A stretch of 64,000 nucleotides of DNA from Pseudorasbora parva (lineage: Eukaryota > Chordata > Actinopteri > Cypriniformes > Gobionidae). Shown piece after piece: positions 11,220-22,261 of the stretch (its first letter is position 1; the number at the start of each line of letters is the position of its first letter). The stretch spans positions 46,931,856 to 46,995,855 of the forward strand of contig NC_090183.1 in the NCBI RefSeq assembly GCF_024679245.1. The letters are read 5' to 3'. Both the position numbers and the translations under genes were made by a program. Below the pieces are notes generated by a model that was not told the origin of the DNA, did no database searches, and saw only the letters and a list, made by a program, of their open reading frames with translations.

Positions 11220-12455
11220 GGTGTGGCCTGATCAATATTTAAATGAGTGTGGTTTGAGAAATGTTTATGTGGGTGTGGCTTAGGCAGGAATGATCTGGCT
11301 AGTGTTTTAATTGGGTATATAGCTTGATGTAGCTTGTTTGAGGGGTGGTTCGGGTGGGTGTTATCTGGAAAGCATTTTCATTGGGTACGCTTGATGATTT
11401 TTGTGTGGATGTGGTTTAGGCTGTTTCAGAATATTTATGAGTTGGTTGGTTTGAGAAGGTAAGTGGATGTGGCTTGGGTGGGTGTGATCTTTGTAGTATT
11501 TTGACTGGGTGTGGCTTAAGGATAGTTTATATGGGTGTGTCTTGAGTATGTGTGGTTTGATTACTGTTTATGTGGGCGGGGCTTGGGGAGTGTTTATGTG
11601 GGTGTGTCTTGAGTATGTGTGGTTTGATTACTGTTTATGTGGGTGAGGATTGGGGAGTGTTTATGTGGGTGGGGCTTGAGTATGTGTGGTTTGATTACTG
11701 TTTATGTGGGTGGGGCTTGGGGAGTGTTAATGTGAGTGGGGCTTGAGGAGTGTTTATGTGGGTGTGTCTTGGGTATGTGTGGTATGATTACTGTTTATGT
11801 GGGTGGGGCTTGGGGAGTGTTTATGTGGGTGTGTCTTGGGTATGTGTGGTATGATTACTGTTTATGTGGGTGGGGCTTGGGGAGTGTTTATGTGGGTGGG
11901 GCTTGGGGAGTGTTTATGTGGGTGGGGCTTGGGGAGTGTTTATGTGGGTGGGGCTTGGGGAGTGTTTATGTGGGTGTGTCTTGAGTATGTATGGTTTGAT
12001 TACTGTTTATGTGGGTGAGGATTGGGGAGTGTTTATGTGGGTGGGGCTTGGGGAGTGTTTATGTGGGTGTGTCTTGGGTATGTGTGGTATGATTACTGTT
12101 TATGTGGGTGGGGCTTGGGGAGTGTTTATGTGGGTGGGGCTTGGGGAGTGTTTATGTGGGTGTGTCTTGAGTATGTATGGTTTGATTACTGTTTATGTGG
12201 GTGAGGATCGGGGAGTGTTTATGTGGGTGGGGCTTGAGGAGTGTTTATGTGGGTGTGTCTTGGGTATGTGTGGTTTGATTACTGTTTATGTGGGTGGGGC
12301 TTGGGGAGTGTTTATGTGGGTATGGGTCTGATGGGTGTGGTCAGGATAAAGTTTTGACTTGATGTGGCTTGAGGATTGTTTATGTGGGTGTGGCTTGAGG
12401 ATTGTTTATGTGTGTGTGGGTTGAGGATTGTTTATGTGGGTGTGGCTTGGGTGTG
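11220..12455. repeat. G/T-rich minisatellite, about 26-bp unit with higher-order structure
   Basis: The basic unit is TGTTTATGTGGGTGGGGCTT plus GGGGAG. A second unit type carries GTCTTGGGTATGTGTGGT and ATGATTACTG, and the two alternate as a higher-order block of about 66-67 bp (for example from 11752 and again from 11818). The edges at 11220-11580 and 12330-12455 are more diverged than the centre. Glycine- and valine-rich reading frames through it are artefacts. Confidence 0.95.
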
Positions 12456-15015
12456 TGTGTTTCTTTCTCCATTTTTTCACCTGATGGAGTTTGGGTTCTT
12501 GCTACTGTCACCTCTGGCTTGCTTAGTTGGGGAAATGTAATATTCAACAATATTATATTATTGATCTGACTACTGACGCTGTTGTATTAGAACTGAACTG
12601 AGCTGGACAATGGCATATTTTTTTGCAAATTTGCTTTATAGAGGAGATTAACTAATTTAATAATTGATGATCTTCCAACAACTAAACTATTTTAATGAGA
12701 GTTAGTTGACATGCAGTTGCAAAGTTACGTGTAGTTAGTAGACTGGACGTCTGGAACGCATTGGGGTTTTCTGTTTTAGCTGAGGATGGTGTTGTTTAAG
12801 TGCCGGCAAATTAAATAACTATTCAGTTTTTACAACAACAATTAATCAATCGAAAACGTACTTTTGCTTTTTTTTTCCTAAAGCAAAATTAATTTCCTAT
12901 TATTACAAAGCCGGTTTAAATGTTGTAAAAAGCGTTATAAATGAAGGTGACTTGACTTGACTAAGGACCATCGAAATGATGTAAACATCTCTAGTCCAAC
13001 CACGTTTGTGTTCTTTTGGTGTAAGACTCAAGGTGAAGAGAATTCAATCTGAGTTTGGCCCTGTGACCCGAACAGTCTCAGAAGGAATATAACCGAGACA
13101 GAGATCATTTAGGAGCGAGAGGAGGGTGTGAAGACCTCCCTAAACCCACCCTGCAGACAAACACAGTCACAAACCCCATGGAGGAACAACCCCAAATCCC
13201 AGTAATTAACCAGAGAGAGAGAGAAAGAGAGAGAGATTGTTGAGGAGTGATTCATTGGGGACAGTAATCCAATAGCTTGACTCTGCTGCCGTCTCCCCAA
13301 CGGCCTTCTCCATTTCCTCTCTCACTTGCCCCACATGTGTGTGTTTGTCTATATGTTCTATCACCTGCTTGCTCTGATCACTGCTGTTTTGGGGGAGATT
13401 TTTATTCACTCCCCGCTAATTCCTTTCCCTCCATTTCTCTCTCTCTTTCTCCCAAGCTTCTAATACTGCCAGACATGTGAGATGGAGAATGGCTAAAATA
13501 TGATAACGAAAGATAGATAATAAAATAAATACGGACGGAACGCTCCCTGAGGATCTGAACGGTGAAACATATCTCCAATGTCTGCTGATACGAAGTAATT
13601 AAGCAAATTACATGAACAAAAGGCTTGAGGGTTTCGCTAATGGAGTATCTCTCGACCTCTGGGTAAACACAGGAGCGTTTTAGATAGACTTCATTGGCAA
13701 GTCAAGGCCACATCAAATGCACGCTCTCGTTCGGTGAGTCGAGATGGACGCAGAGGCCCGGGAGAAATGTCAAACATGCGGCATGTAAATGTCGATACCT
13801 CTCAACAGAAGGGTACAAAACAACCTTTATGAGGCCGAGACGCTTGAACACACCATTACACCGCAGCGGCCCATCAGCTCAGCTGAGATAAACACGGCGG
13901 GGGAAAGTGCCGCTAGCACGCCCAGCTAAGCTAATCAGCACTGCCCACACTGCGAGCGTCTCCGGCTTCAGTGAAGACATCAAGACAAAGAGTTTGCCAT
14001 TGAGTGTGCATGTGTGTGTGTGGGGGGGAGCAAATCTTTAACAATTCAATATGGTCCAAACTGATCTTGGATGACAGTGGCGGTTTGTCTGAAGTTCAGG
14101 TTAATTAGCTGCTGCTTATTTTTAATGAACTTCATGCAGTTGTTTGCTTGTATAATCAAGGCACAGAAGCAGAACCGCAAGCTAAGGTGCCAAAAATAAG
14201 CTGACAGAAGCACCGGGCGCCTTCGCTGCCGCCCCACAAATGGGAAAGCCAACTGCCTGCTTCATAAAACTCGCTTAGCACACACTCAAACAAAATGAAC
14301 TGTAAAGTTCGTTAGATGAAAATATTAAAAAAGAATTAAGCTAATGGAGGTAAAATTAAAAGAAATGAGGCAACAAACACATCACACCAAAAATGGCATC
14401 ACTCTGACAGCTAAGATCTCTAATGACGGAATACATTCGGAAAAATTAAATGGCATTCCGTGCTTAAATTTCTTTGAAAAGTAATGACCCGTGAACGATG
14501 CACACTCCAGGCAGTTTGTCGAGAAAGGAGGGGCGGAGAGCGCGGCAGAGACGGTAACAAAGAGAAATGTGTTGCGGTCGGGGCTAGGTGACGGCTCGCA
14601 GGAAGTGCTGAGCGCAGGGGAACTGAGGAGAGAAAACAGAGAGAAAGACGAGCTGAGGAGAAAGGGAACGCAAGCAAAAGGTGCGGAAGGAACACGTCGG
14701 GAAAGGTGTTGATGCTTTCGAGAACACATAAGGTTTCATCTCAAAGAATCAAATACATAAACAGGCAGTCCCATCTCAGTCCTAATAGATTTTCTGATGT
14801 TTTAAATCAGAGCTTCTCAACTGCTGGGATGCAAGAAGAAAAAAATATAATAACATGCAATAGCTTTTAAAAGTTAGGGAAAACACTTTAGTATCTTTAG
14901 TTGTTGACGTCTAAGGTCAGATTAGACAAACGCCAACATGGGCAGCTTGTGCCATCCCGCTCAAAACTACACACAATCAAGAAAAACATAACCCAGACAA
15001 CAACAATAACAGACC
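12456..15015. other. No gene recognised; candidate conserved non-coding stretches
   Basis: A 2.5-kb repeat-poor interval. The segments 13490-13960 and 14050-14480 are unique, of balanced composition and contain homeodomain-type cores such as GTAATTAAGCAAATTA. No splice-bounded exon was found. Open frames on both strands around 14382-14729 are serine- or arginine-rich and lack domain signatures. Confidence 0.35.
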
Positions 15016-15340
15016 CACTTTATATAAGGTGGCCTTAACTACTATGTACTAACATTGTAATTAATAATTTGATGCATTAAAATACAATGCACTTATTGTG
15101 TGCATACATGTTTTTACATTGTACTTACATTTAAAAAAATACCTGCATGTAATTACGTCTGTAATTAATTTAATTAATTTCTGTAGTTACATTTGTAATT
15201 ACACAGCTGGCACTTCCCTTACACCTGACACTTGTCTCTAACTCTACCCGTATCCACCTCAATTTCAGCAAAGGTGTTTTGCAATACAATTTGAACAGAG
15301 TAAGTACATAGCACTTAAGACCACCTAATATAAAGTGGAG
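15016..15340. mobile_element. MITE with CACTTTATATNAGGTGGCCTT termini
   Basis: The left end reads CACTTTATATAAGGTGGCC and the right end the near-complement CCACCTAATATAAAGTG. The interior is AT-rich and non-coding. A half copy of the same family follows the 75-bp array at 33857-33998. Confidence 0.75.
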
Positions 15341-15442
15341 CCACAATAACTCTTTCCCCGCCAAACACATAATTTTCTGTTATTTGTGAGACACCGCTTC
15401 CCGGCCAAAAACAGATTCCGTGTTTTCACTGTCAGACACTAG

Positions 15443-16305
15443 GGGCCCTATTTTAACGATCTGAAACGCAAGTGTCAAAGCACGAAGCCCAAGTAACTTT
15501 GTGGGCGGGTCTCGGCGCTGTTGCTATTTCCCCGGCGGGATAAATGGCTCTTGCGCCCGGCGCAAATCTAAAATGGGTTGGTCTGAAGTAGCTTCATTAT
15601 TCATAGGTGTGGTTTGGGCGTAACGTGAATAAACCAATCAGAGCGGCATCCAACATTCCCTTTAAAAGCAGCTGCGCAAGTTCCATTATGGATCGCTATT
15701 ATTATGGCGTATTTACCAGGTGCACGCCAGGAGCGGTTCACAGCCGAGGAGTCTGATGTTCTTGTAAGAGCAGTGAAAGACAGAGAAGTTGTGTTGTATG
15801 GGGATGGGAGAAACCCACCCAAAATAGCGTCGGTAAAACAGGCGTCGGTTAAACAGTTTTTCAGTTTTTCAGTCGATTTTTTTTCCTGGTTCTTGACGGA
15901 CAAACCAATTTGTCAGATATCCTTATATTCATATATGTCTTGCCACTATTGGGCAAACAGGTCTGATCCTTAATTACTACAATTAGCCTGAATAATTTGT
16001 AAATAACGCTCTACATTATGGTCAAGCATGCGCCCTTAAAATAGCATAATGAACAACGCGCAACGCGCCGCTGACTTTAGACCAGGTTTTTTCTGGTCAG
16101 TGGCGCAATTGTTTAATGGAACAGCAAAATAGCACCAGGGATTGTTTGCGCCGGAACACGCCTCCTTTTTTACGCTGAACCGCCCAGGGAGCGCAAGTTC
16201 ATTCACTAGTTTAGCGACGTGCTTCTGTGGAGGGAAAAGCGAGGAATAGGAATGACACATGCGTCGGTGTACAAAGTCAGTTGCACTGGGTGCAAGATAG
16301 GGCCC
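15443..16305 (+). mobile_element. PIF/Harbinger-type transposon, 863 bp, nested insertion
   Basis: The termini are GGGCCCTAT and ATAGGGCCC. The flanking triplets are TAG (15440-15442) and TTG (16306-16308), consistent with a decayed 3-bp target duplication typical of PIF/Harbinger. The interior contains a CCAATCAGAGCG segment, then a start of a Myb/SANT-like protein at 15704. The DDE transposase is absent, so it is non-autonomous. It lies inside an older TIR element, giving the relative age of the two. Confidence 0.8.
15704..15853 (+). pseudogene. Myb/SANT-like DNA-binding protein fragment of Harbinger element
   Basis: After the start codon the frame reads a Myb/SANT-like N-terminal helix region (RFTAEESDVLVRAVKDRE) followed by a GRNPPKIASVKQ turn, the form typical of the second protein of PIF/Harbinger elements, which in complete elements helps the transposase bind DNA and enter the nucleus. 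After about 48 codons the family similarity ends, with a duplicated ASVKQ and then phenylalanine- and serine-rich sequence to a stop at 15973. Only the first helix or two of the domain survive. It is a remnant rather than a host gene. Confidence 0.7.
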
Positions 16306-16449
16306 TTGGGGTGCTATTACGGATCTTCTGAATGAGTCCTGAATCTCCTGATCAAAACACAGGCGAGGAAGACGCAGAAACAAGCGATCGTATGTAAGCA
16401 GATGAAAAATAATGTGACGAGGCAAAAATGACTATTCAGTGATAATCAG

Positions 16450-17048
16450 TGCCCAGGAATACAAAGTTGCGCAATTAATTTGTACGCAAAATTGAAATAT
16501 TGCATAAAAAAGTGCAAATAAAGCAGCGTTCCATCCCACGTGTTCAAGACAACAAAATTGCAACTTCTTGGGATTTTGCCGCAAAATATAAGTATTAAAA
16601 ATGTAAGTTGCAGCAATCAGGCTCTTTTCCCCTCCATCATAAATGAGTGTCGTCTCAGAGGGTCAAAAACACAATAAATGCTGTCATGAATTAAACCAAA
16701 TCATTCTGATCACAGTCTTTGACTCAGGCATTTCCGAGCCACCGAACTAACATTTGAGATGCTGCGATGCCATTGGTCCACTGGTTAGGCCAGTTATCCA
16801 ATCACAGCCTCTGCTGAGGAAAAGTCACATGGGTTTGTTGTGGCACAACAAGGGAATTTAATGAGTAAATTAGTTTCTATTGTAGTTTATCTTCTTATCC
16901 ACCTCAACGTTTTTTGTTTGTTATTTTTTTTAAAGCTTTTTTGTTGCTTTTTTAGAGTTTATGCGCATCTTGGCATTTCCATTCAGTGTTTCTTTAATGC
17001 AATATCCGAAAATGCACACAAAAATAAGTGGATGGAAACAGTTACTAT
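16450..17048 (-). mobile_element. Non-autonomous TIR transposon, copy B
   Basis: Reverse-complement partner of the element at 1516-2080. Shared blocks include AATATTGCATAAAA, AATAAAGCAGCGTT, CATTTGAGATGCTG, CCATTGGTCCA and CCAATCACAGCCTCTGCTG. The right end carries GTGGATGGAAACAGTTAC, the same terminal sequence as copy A. Divergence from copy A is substantial, suggesting an old family. Confidence 0.7.
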
Positions 17049-17405
17049 ATCTGTTACACAACAGATTTCGGTCTGCAAACTCTAACCCACTGCACTGGGT
17101 CGGGTTGCTCCTCTTTTCTCTGGAAAGTGCTTCATTTTAGCCAGATCAGAGAAAAGAACCAAATCCTGGATACTGTGAGTTTTTGTGCTGACGGCTAATC
17201 TGCTCAAGGAGAAATACCAGATGACAATGGAAAAGCACCTTCAGTAATTGGGTCCAACAGGCTTACCGTATTAACCTAAAATGAGCTCTTCCCTTTAAAA
17301 GCTGAAAGCCATTATTTCAATCTCCTCTCAAATTCTGCTTTTGAGAGCTCTCGCTCCCTCTCGTTCTACATTTGAAACAGACTCGGTGCGTGAGACTCTG
17401 CGTAC
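17049..17405. other. No feature recognised downstream of candidate exon 2
   Basis: If the minus-strand exons are real, this is the beginning of the next intron, which opens with GTACGC at 17405. Confidence 0.4.
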
Positions 17406-17508
17406 CTGCTCACATGGAAAAGTCCCGCCGTAGACATCTCCATGAAAGCGCGCTTTCCCCGATCCGTCCACTTCAATGACGTCTTGAAGAAGACCTTCAT
17501 CACCATCC
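17406..17508 (-). CDS. Candidate internal exon 2 of an unidentified gene
   Basis: A 103-bp segment bounded on the minus strand by a pyrimidine-rich acceptor (TTTGTTTCGTTTCAAG) and a consensus donor (CAG then GTACGC). Joined to the exon at 17614-17719 it stays open in two frames. The frame with strong G/C at third positions reads MVMKVFFKTSLKWTDRGKRA and on for a further 14 residues, with splice phases 1 and 2. The other frame reads through a DGDEGLLQDVIEVDGSGK segment with phases 2 and 0. I do not recognise the protein in either frame. Four matching splice signals plus a short 105-bp intron make a real gene plausible, but conserved homology was not testable. Confidence 0.5.
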
Positions 17509-17613
17509 CTTGAAACGAAACAAATAGAATTCGAGTCTTTTGATTGGACGCGCCATCGCTGCCGTACTATGAGCGGATTTTGACTTCACAGTCCTGAAAA
17601 TTCTTGAACTCAC

Positions 17614-17719
17614 CATTGATGTTTTCTGACTTCACACAGACACTTGGTCTTAAGAGGATGCACGGCACTCCAACTTTCACATCCGAAGGCGTGGGAGTCT
17701 TCATCGCTCGTGACAGGAG
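17614..17719 (-). CDS. Candidate internal exon 1 of an unidentified gene
   Basis: A 106-bp segment on the minus strand after an acceptor with a good pyrimidine tract (CTCCATGTCTTCCTCACAG) and before a near-perfect donor (ATG then GTGAGT). In the G/C-third-position frame it reads LLSRAMKTPTPSDVKVGVPC and continues to a SENIN end, entering phase 0 and leaving phase 1. An alternative frame, PVTSDEDSHAFGCESWSAVH and on, is also open. It pairs with the exon at 17406-17508 across 105 bp, a typical teleost short intron. The upstream exon was not found in the following 700 bp. The product is not recognised. Confidence 0.5.
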
Positions 17720-18393
17720 CTGTGAGGAAGACATGGAGAAAAGGTCTTTATACCTGCTATTAGGCTGAAAAACACCATTCATATTCACTCGTCTACACAA
17801 GCGATTATTATTTCCACATCTGGCTTTTAATGAAGGGATTAAACAGGTCATTCCCAATATGTTGTCATGTCCATCCTTTGTTAATGTATTGGGGAAAAGT
17901 TACAATCCCCATTTTTAGAGATGTAGATTACAATTTGATCCCAATATCCCAACGAAGTTCATTGCAAACCCTTTCTCCACTGTTCGTGTTTGTCATCTCT
18001 CCAGCTGCTGCTCTAACCTCAATGAACTGACAATTGAACAATGTTTTATTATGTTTGTTCCAGCTCTCTCTTCTGGAGTTTTCCTTTATTTGGTATTTTG
18101 TGCTCCACTGAGAGGTTTCCTACTCTTCTTTCTGGATTTCTGCCATTTAATAAGTTTAAATTCAATGGTTTACCAACTTTAATGCGTGTCTCTTTTTCTG
18201 CCGGCTGTGCACAAGAATTATCATTCAGCCGGGTTAAACATAATATTCTGTAGTAGTAATTAATCATTTTTAAAATATTTGTCACATTATCTTACTTATA
18301 TTTTTGGTGAATGAGAGTCTCGGGTACACTAACTATATAAGAATAATCAAGAATAAAAAAAAAAAAAATTACAAATTAATAAAGGCACACTGA
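17720..18393. other. No gene recognised (upstream intron if the exons are real)
   Basis: AT-rich, with no further convincing splice-bounded exon and an A run at 18355-18369. Confidence 0.4.
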
Positions 18394-19112
18394 CACACAC
18401 CGATTGGACATGACTTTTGACAAGGACAAGGGCCAGATTGTGACGGCTAGACGACTGGGTCAGAGCATCTCCAAAACTGCAGCTCTTGTGGGCTGTTCCC
18501 GGTCTGCAGTGGTCAGTATCTATCAAAAGTGCTCCAAGGAAGGACCAGTGGAGAACCGGCCACAGGGTCATGGGCGGCCAAGGCTCATTGATGACCGTGG
18601 GGAGCGAAGGCTGGCCCGTGGGGTCCGATCAAACAGACGAGCTACTGGAGCTCAAACTGCTCCAGAAGTTAATGCTGGTTCTGATAGAAAGCTGTCAGAA
18701 TACACAGAGCAGCTCAGTTTGAGGCGTATGGACCAGTCAGGGTGACCTCTGACCCCGCCGAAAGCACCAACAGTGGCATGTGAGCATCAGAACTGGACTG
18801 CCTGTGGCTCTTCCAGCAGGATAATGCTCCTGACAAAAAGCACAAATGCTTCAGGAATGGTTTGAGGAGCACAACAACCAGTTTGAGGCGTCGACTCGGC
18901 CTCCAGATTCCCCAGATCTCAATCCAATCGAGCATCTGTGTGATGAACAAATGAGTCCGACCCACCTCGCAACTTACAGGACTTAAAGGATCTGCTGCTA
19001 ACATATTGGTGCCAGATACCACAGCACACCTTCAGGGGTCTAGAGGAGTCCATGCCTTGATGGGTCAGTAAACAACACAAGATTAGGTCATTCTGTTATG
19101 CCTGATCGGTGT
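18394..19112 (+). pseudogene. Tc1-like transposon, internally deleted
   Basis: It begins near ACACACCGATTGGACATG and ends GCCTGATCGGTGTA, the Tc1 termini of the family that has CACCGATCAGGCATAAC ends. The first open segment (18404-18745) encodes the N-terminal helix-turn-helix part, with [20 protein letters not shown] and a GRPRL hinge. After about 18745 the frame is lost and a deletion removes much of the DDE core. A fragment with the Gln/Asp-rich QDNA-type region (18820-18850) and the NPIEHLWD-like segment (18915-18940, degraded) follows. The longer sister copy is at 47955-49070 in opposite orientation. It cannot make a functional transposase. Confidence 0.88.
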
Positions 19113-19518
19113 ACCTTTCAAACATTTGGCGTCACAATATAATAAAGTTAGATTTGAACTTAAACACTGATCTGTATTTTTTGTACATAAATCTTGGGGT
19201 AGCTTGTATGATTTGGTTTGTGTTTCCTCATTGTTCTTCCTAAAAGGTCTAAAATAAGCAGTTTGATGCCAGATTCCAACAGTGTGACTATTGCAAGGTT
19301 TGAAGCAGTGTTTGTTCCTCTGAGTAATTTAATGTTCACACACGTGTTCACAGTGTTTCTGTATTAATGGATGGCTCTATGAACACCACGGTCATGTGTC
19401 AAATGTATTGTATTTGAGACATTGTCAAATGCATAATTGTAAATGTGAGGCAAAGAGTAAAAAATGAACCAGTTCTCAGGGGTAAAATGCCCCAAATTCA
19501 CTGTTTAAAATACCCTAG
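19113..19518. other. No gene recognised
   Basis: AT-rich sequence between two transposons. Confidence 0.5.
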
Positions 19519-19687
19519 AGTGCTGTCACTGGGGCGGTACCCTACGGCACAAAAGAGGAAAGGTAGATCTCTGTACCTTACTCACCCCTAAATCAGTACT
19601 TTAAGAGTGTGAATTACTACCTTAAAGGTACATAGTAGCACCTTTTGGGTTTTGTACCTTAGGGTACCGCCCCAGTGACAGCACTGT
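19519..19687. mobile_element. Small foldback element (169 bp)
   Basis: The ends are near-perfect inverted repeats of about 26 bp, AGTGCTGTCACTGGGGCGGT continuing ACCCTA at the left and its complement at the right (19661-19687). The interior repeats the word GTACCTT in both orientations. It has no coding capacity. A very stable hairpin would form in either strand. Confidence 0.8.
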
Positions 19688-19977
19688 CCCTTTTCTTCTG
19701 ACAGTGCACAGGTGAATCCTTTCTAGCAGGAAAAACAACATCCCTTCCTTAAAGAGATCATGTCTGACAGTTCTCTTTTCCTCTGAGTTTCAGGCTGTCT
19801 GATGCTCTGACAAACCCTAATGTGTGTTTCTCTGCCCACTTTAGAAGCGTGACACAGTCTGTAAACACGTGTGTGTTATTTCCCAGACAGTGATGAGTTA
19901 ATGAGCTGTTTGCGAGTGTGTGTCAGTGAGCAGCACAGGTAGGGGAAGAGACGGCACTCGTGAAGGTAATCAGCCGT

Positions 19978-20108
<131 letters not shown>

Positions 20109-20196
20109 AGATTTCTGTACTCACAGGTGTTTCTCAGCTCACTTGCTATTGCTTAATTGAGCAAATCCCTTATTTTAGTCTCTCCTGTAGCTTGTT

Positions 20197-20197
<1 letters not shown>

Positions 20198-20275
<78 letters not shown>
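20198..20275. repeat. (AC)n microsatellite, about 78 bp
   Basis: A pure AC run separated from the previous one by 90 bp of unique sequence. Confidence 0.97.
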
Positions 20276-20279
<4 letters not shown>

Positions 20280-21072
20280 GCTGGTTATTACAGGCGAGTT
20301 ACAGCAGCCTGTGATTATTCCACAGATAGTTGCAGAGTTTTTATTCATTATAGAGACAGTAAACAAAATTCACCAACACTCTTCACTGCGGAAAGTGTGT
20401 GTAAAAGTGGACTACAGTAGAGTATTACTTCACATTTGGAGAGAATTTCATCATATTTGTACTCGTAAAAACAAAAAGACAGACATAAAGCATGATCAGG
20501 GGACACGTCTATCTTATCAAGCACTAACTAAACAGATGAAAGGAGAAAAGCCCTTAGATACTCCTTACAGTCCTTAGAAAGCGGAGACTCGCGGGTCTCG
20601 ATTCGGCTCTTACCTCAGGAAACTGATAACACATTAAATATGAATGACAAAACGAGCCTATCTGACGTATTATATCCTTTAAGTTTGGATCGCTCCATCT
20701 CACAACTGTGATACAGAACTGTGGGGCAAACATTACGTGGTTTGAGTGTTTGAAGAAGGTTTACCTTTACAAATGATCTTACAAATCAAGCCACTGTACC
20801 TTAAACTCACTCCATTGAATAAATATTGATAAACATTACATCTGATGTGGAGGCGTCCTCAGATAATGACATGGCATGGGAACTCGTCTGGGAGAACAGA
20901 GATAATAAATAAGAAGAAGCCAATTATCCGTGGGCGAGCGAGGTCAGGCGACAGTAAAACTGGAGTGAGAAGAGAGCAAACGGACAGTCGGCCGAGCTTT
21001 GATCTGAATGAGAAGGTCAAAGAGTCAAATTACAAACAAGAGTTAAAGAGACAGAACACACTGATCCGCTCG

Positions 21073-21075
<3 letters not shown>
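20276..21075. other. No gene recognised
   Basis: Unique-looking sequence. The open frame reaching from 20845 through the next AC run has no recognisable domain. Confidence 0.45.

Positions 21076-21119
<44 letters not shown>
21076..21119. repeat. (AC)n microsatellite
   Basis: A pure AC run that adjoins the dispersed repeat at 21120. Confidence 0.95.
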
Positions 21120-21122
<3 letters not shown>

Positions 21123-21410
21123 TTGTTTTTGTGAATTGTGGGGACATTCCATAGGCGTAATGGGTTTTATACTGTACAAACCGTATTGTCTATCCCCTTA
21201 CACTGCCCCTATCCCTAAACCTACCCATCACAGGAAACATTCTGCATTTTTACTTTTTCAAAAAAACTCATCCTGTGTGATTTATAAGCATTTTGAAAAG
21301 TGGGGACATGGGGTAATGTCCTGATATGTCACCATTTTCTGTAATACCTGTGTCATACACATGTTATTATACACATTTTTGTCCTGATATGTCACAAAAA
21401 CAAGCACACA
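21120..21410. repeat. Dispersed repeat with GTGGGGACAT motif
   Basis: The sequence has GTGGGGACATTCC near the left and GTGGGGACATGGGGTAATG near 21300, with TGTCCTGATATGTCAC twice at the right. A diverged relative sharing CCTAAACCTACCCATCACA lies at 45600-45840. Both are joined to AC microsatellites, as is common for this fish repeat. The class is not determined. Confidence 0.55.
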
Positions 21411-21420
21411 CACACACACT

Positions 21421-22215
21421 TCTGTCACCTACGGCACACCTTACCCCGTCCTACTGCGCTCATGCATATCCTGCACCGCTCTAACACACTTCTCCGCCAC
21501 TCCAGACCTCCTCATACACCACAGCTCCTCTCTTGGTACTCTGTCATATGCTTCCTCTAAATCTACAAAGACACAATGCAGCTCTTTCTGACGCTCTCTG
21601 TACTTCTCCCTTAACTTTCTCAAAGCAAATAATGCATCTGTAGTGCTCTTTCTTGGCATGAAACCTTACTGCTGCTCACAGATGTCCACTTATCCCCGTA
21701 GCCTTGCTTCCACTACTCTTCTCCACAACTTCATTGTATGGCTCATCAGCTTAATACCTCTGTAGTTTCCACAACTCTGCACATCTTGTTCTTAAAAATC
21801 GGCACCAAACACTTCTCCTCCATTCCTCAGGCATCCTCTCACTCTCTAAGACCTCATTGAACAGCCTAGTTAAAAACTCTCCTGCCATCTCTCCTAGACA
21901 CTTCCATACCTCCACTGGTATGTCATCAGGACTGCCTTTCCTCTCTTCATCCTCTTCAAATCTCTCCTAACTTCGCCCTTCTAATACTTTCTACTTCCTG
22001 GTCAACAATATTTGCCTCTACAACTCTTCTCTCTCTGTCATTTTCCTCATTCATCAGTTCCTCAAAGTACTCCTTCCATCTTTCCCTCAGCCTCCTGTCA
22101 CCTGTCAGCACATTTCCATCTCTATCCCTCTGCCTCGCCAAGCGATACACATCCCTCTCACCTTCTTTACCATCTAACCATACATGTCCTCATACGCTTT
22201 CTGTTTGGGCTTTGC
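21421..22215 (-). pseudogene. RTE-type LINE, pre-RT and RT part (broken)
   Basis: On the minus strand, 22215 to 21956 encodes the linker before reverse transcriptase, with MYRLARQRDRDGNVLTGDRR and an RWKEYFEELMNEEN block. From about 21955 the product continues with a degraded PDDIPVEVWK block. From 21659 the RT fingers and palm begin, with PRKSTTDALFALR and CVFVDLEEAYDRVPREELW, where the Asp of FVDL is the first catalytic Asp. The reading frame has several shifts and the sequence stops at 21421 before the second catalytic motif. The matching endonuclease part is at 23585-24125, separated by an inserted transposon. It is inactive. Confidence 0.85.
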
Positions 22216-22261
22216 CAATACCGAAGAAAAACCCCAAAACATTTCCAATCTGAGCTCTGTA

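Larger units (their letters stand above)
15350..16440 (-). mobile_element. Second copy of the CTCTTTCCCCGCC element, interrupted
   Basis: It starts CTCTTTCCCCGCCAAACAC. Sequence from here to 15442, and again from 16306 to about 16345, matches the reverse complement of 5400-5553, including the GCTATTACGGATCTTCTGAA-like segment. The match is split by the Harbinger element at 15443-16305. The distal part, after about 16350, is diverged and the far terminus was not found. Confidence 0.65.

Noticed and set aside
11736..12331. 155-codon glycine- and valine-rich frame
   Set aside because: Arises from the G/T-rich minisatellite, with three overlapping versions in the same region.
14382..14729. Overlapping 115- and 91-codon minus-strand frames
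   Set aside because: Serine- and leucine-rich in two frames, from a purine-rich strand. No recognisable domain, so not called as a gene.
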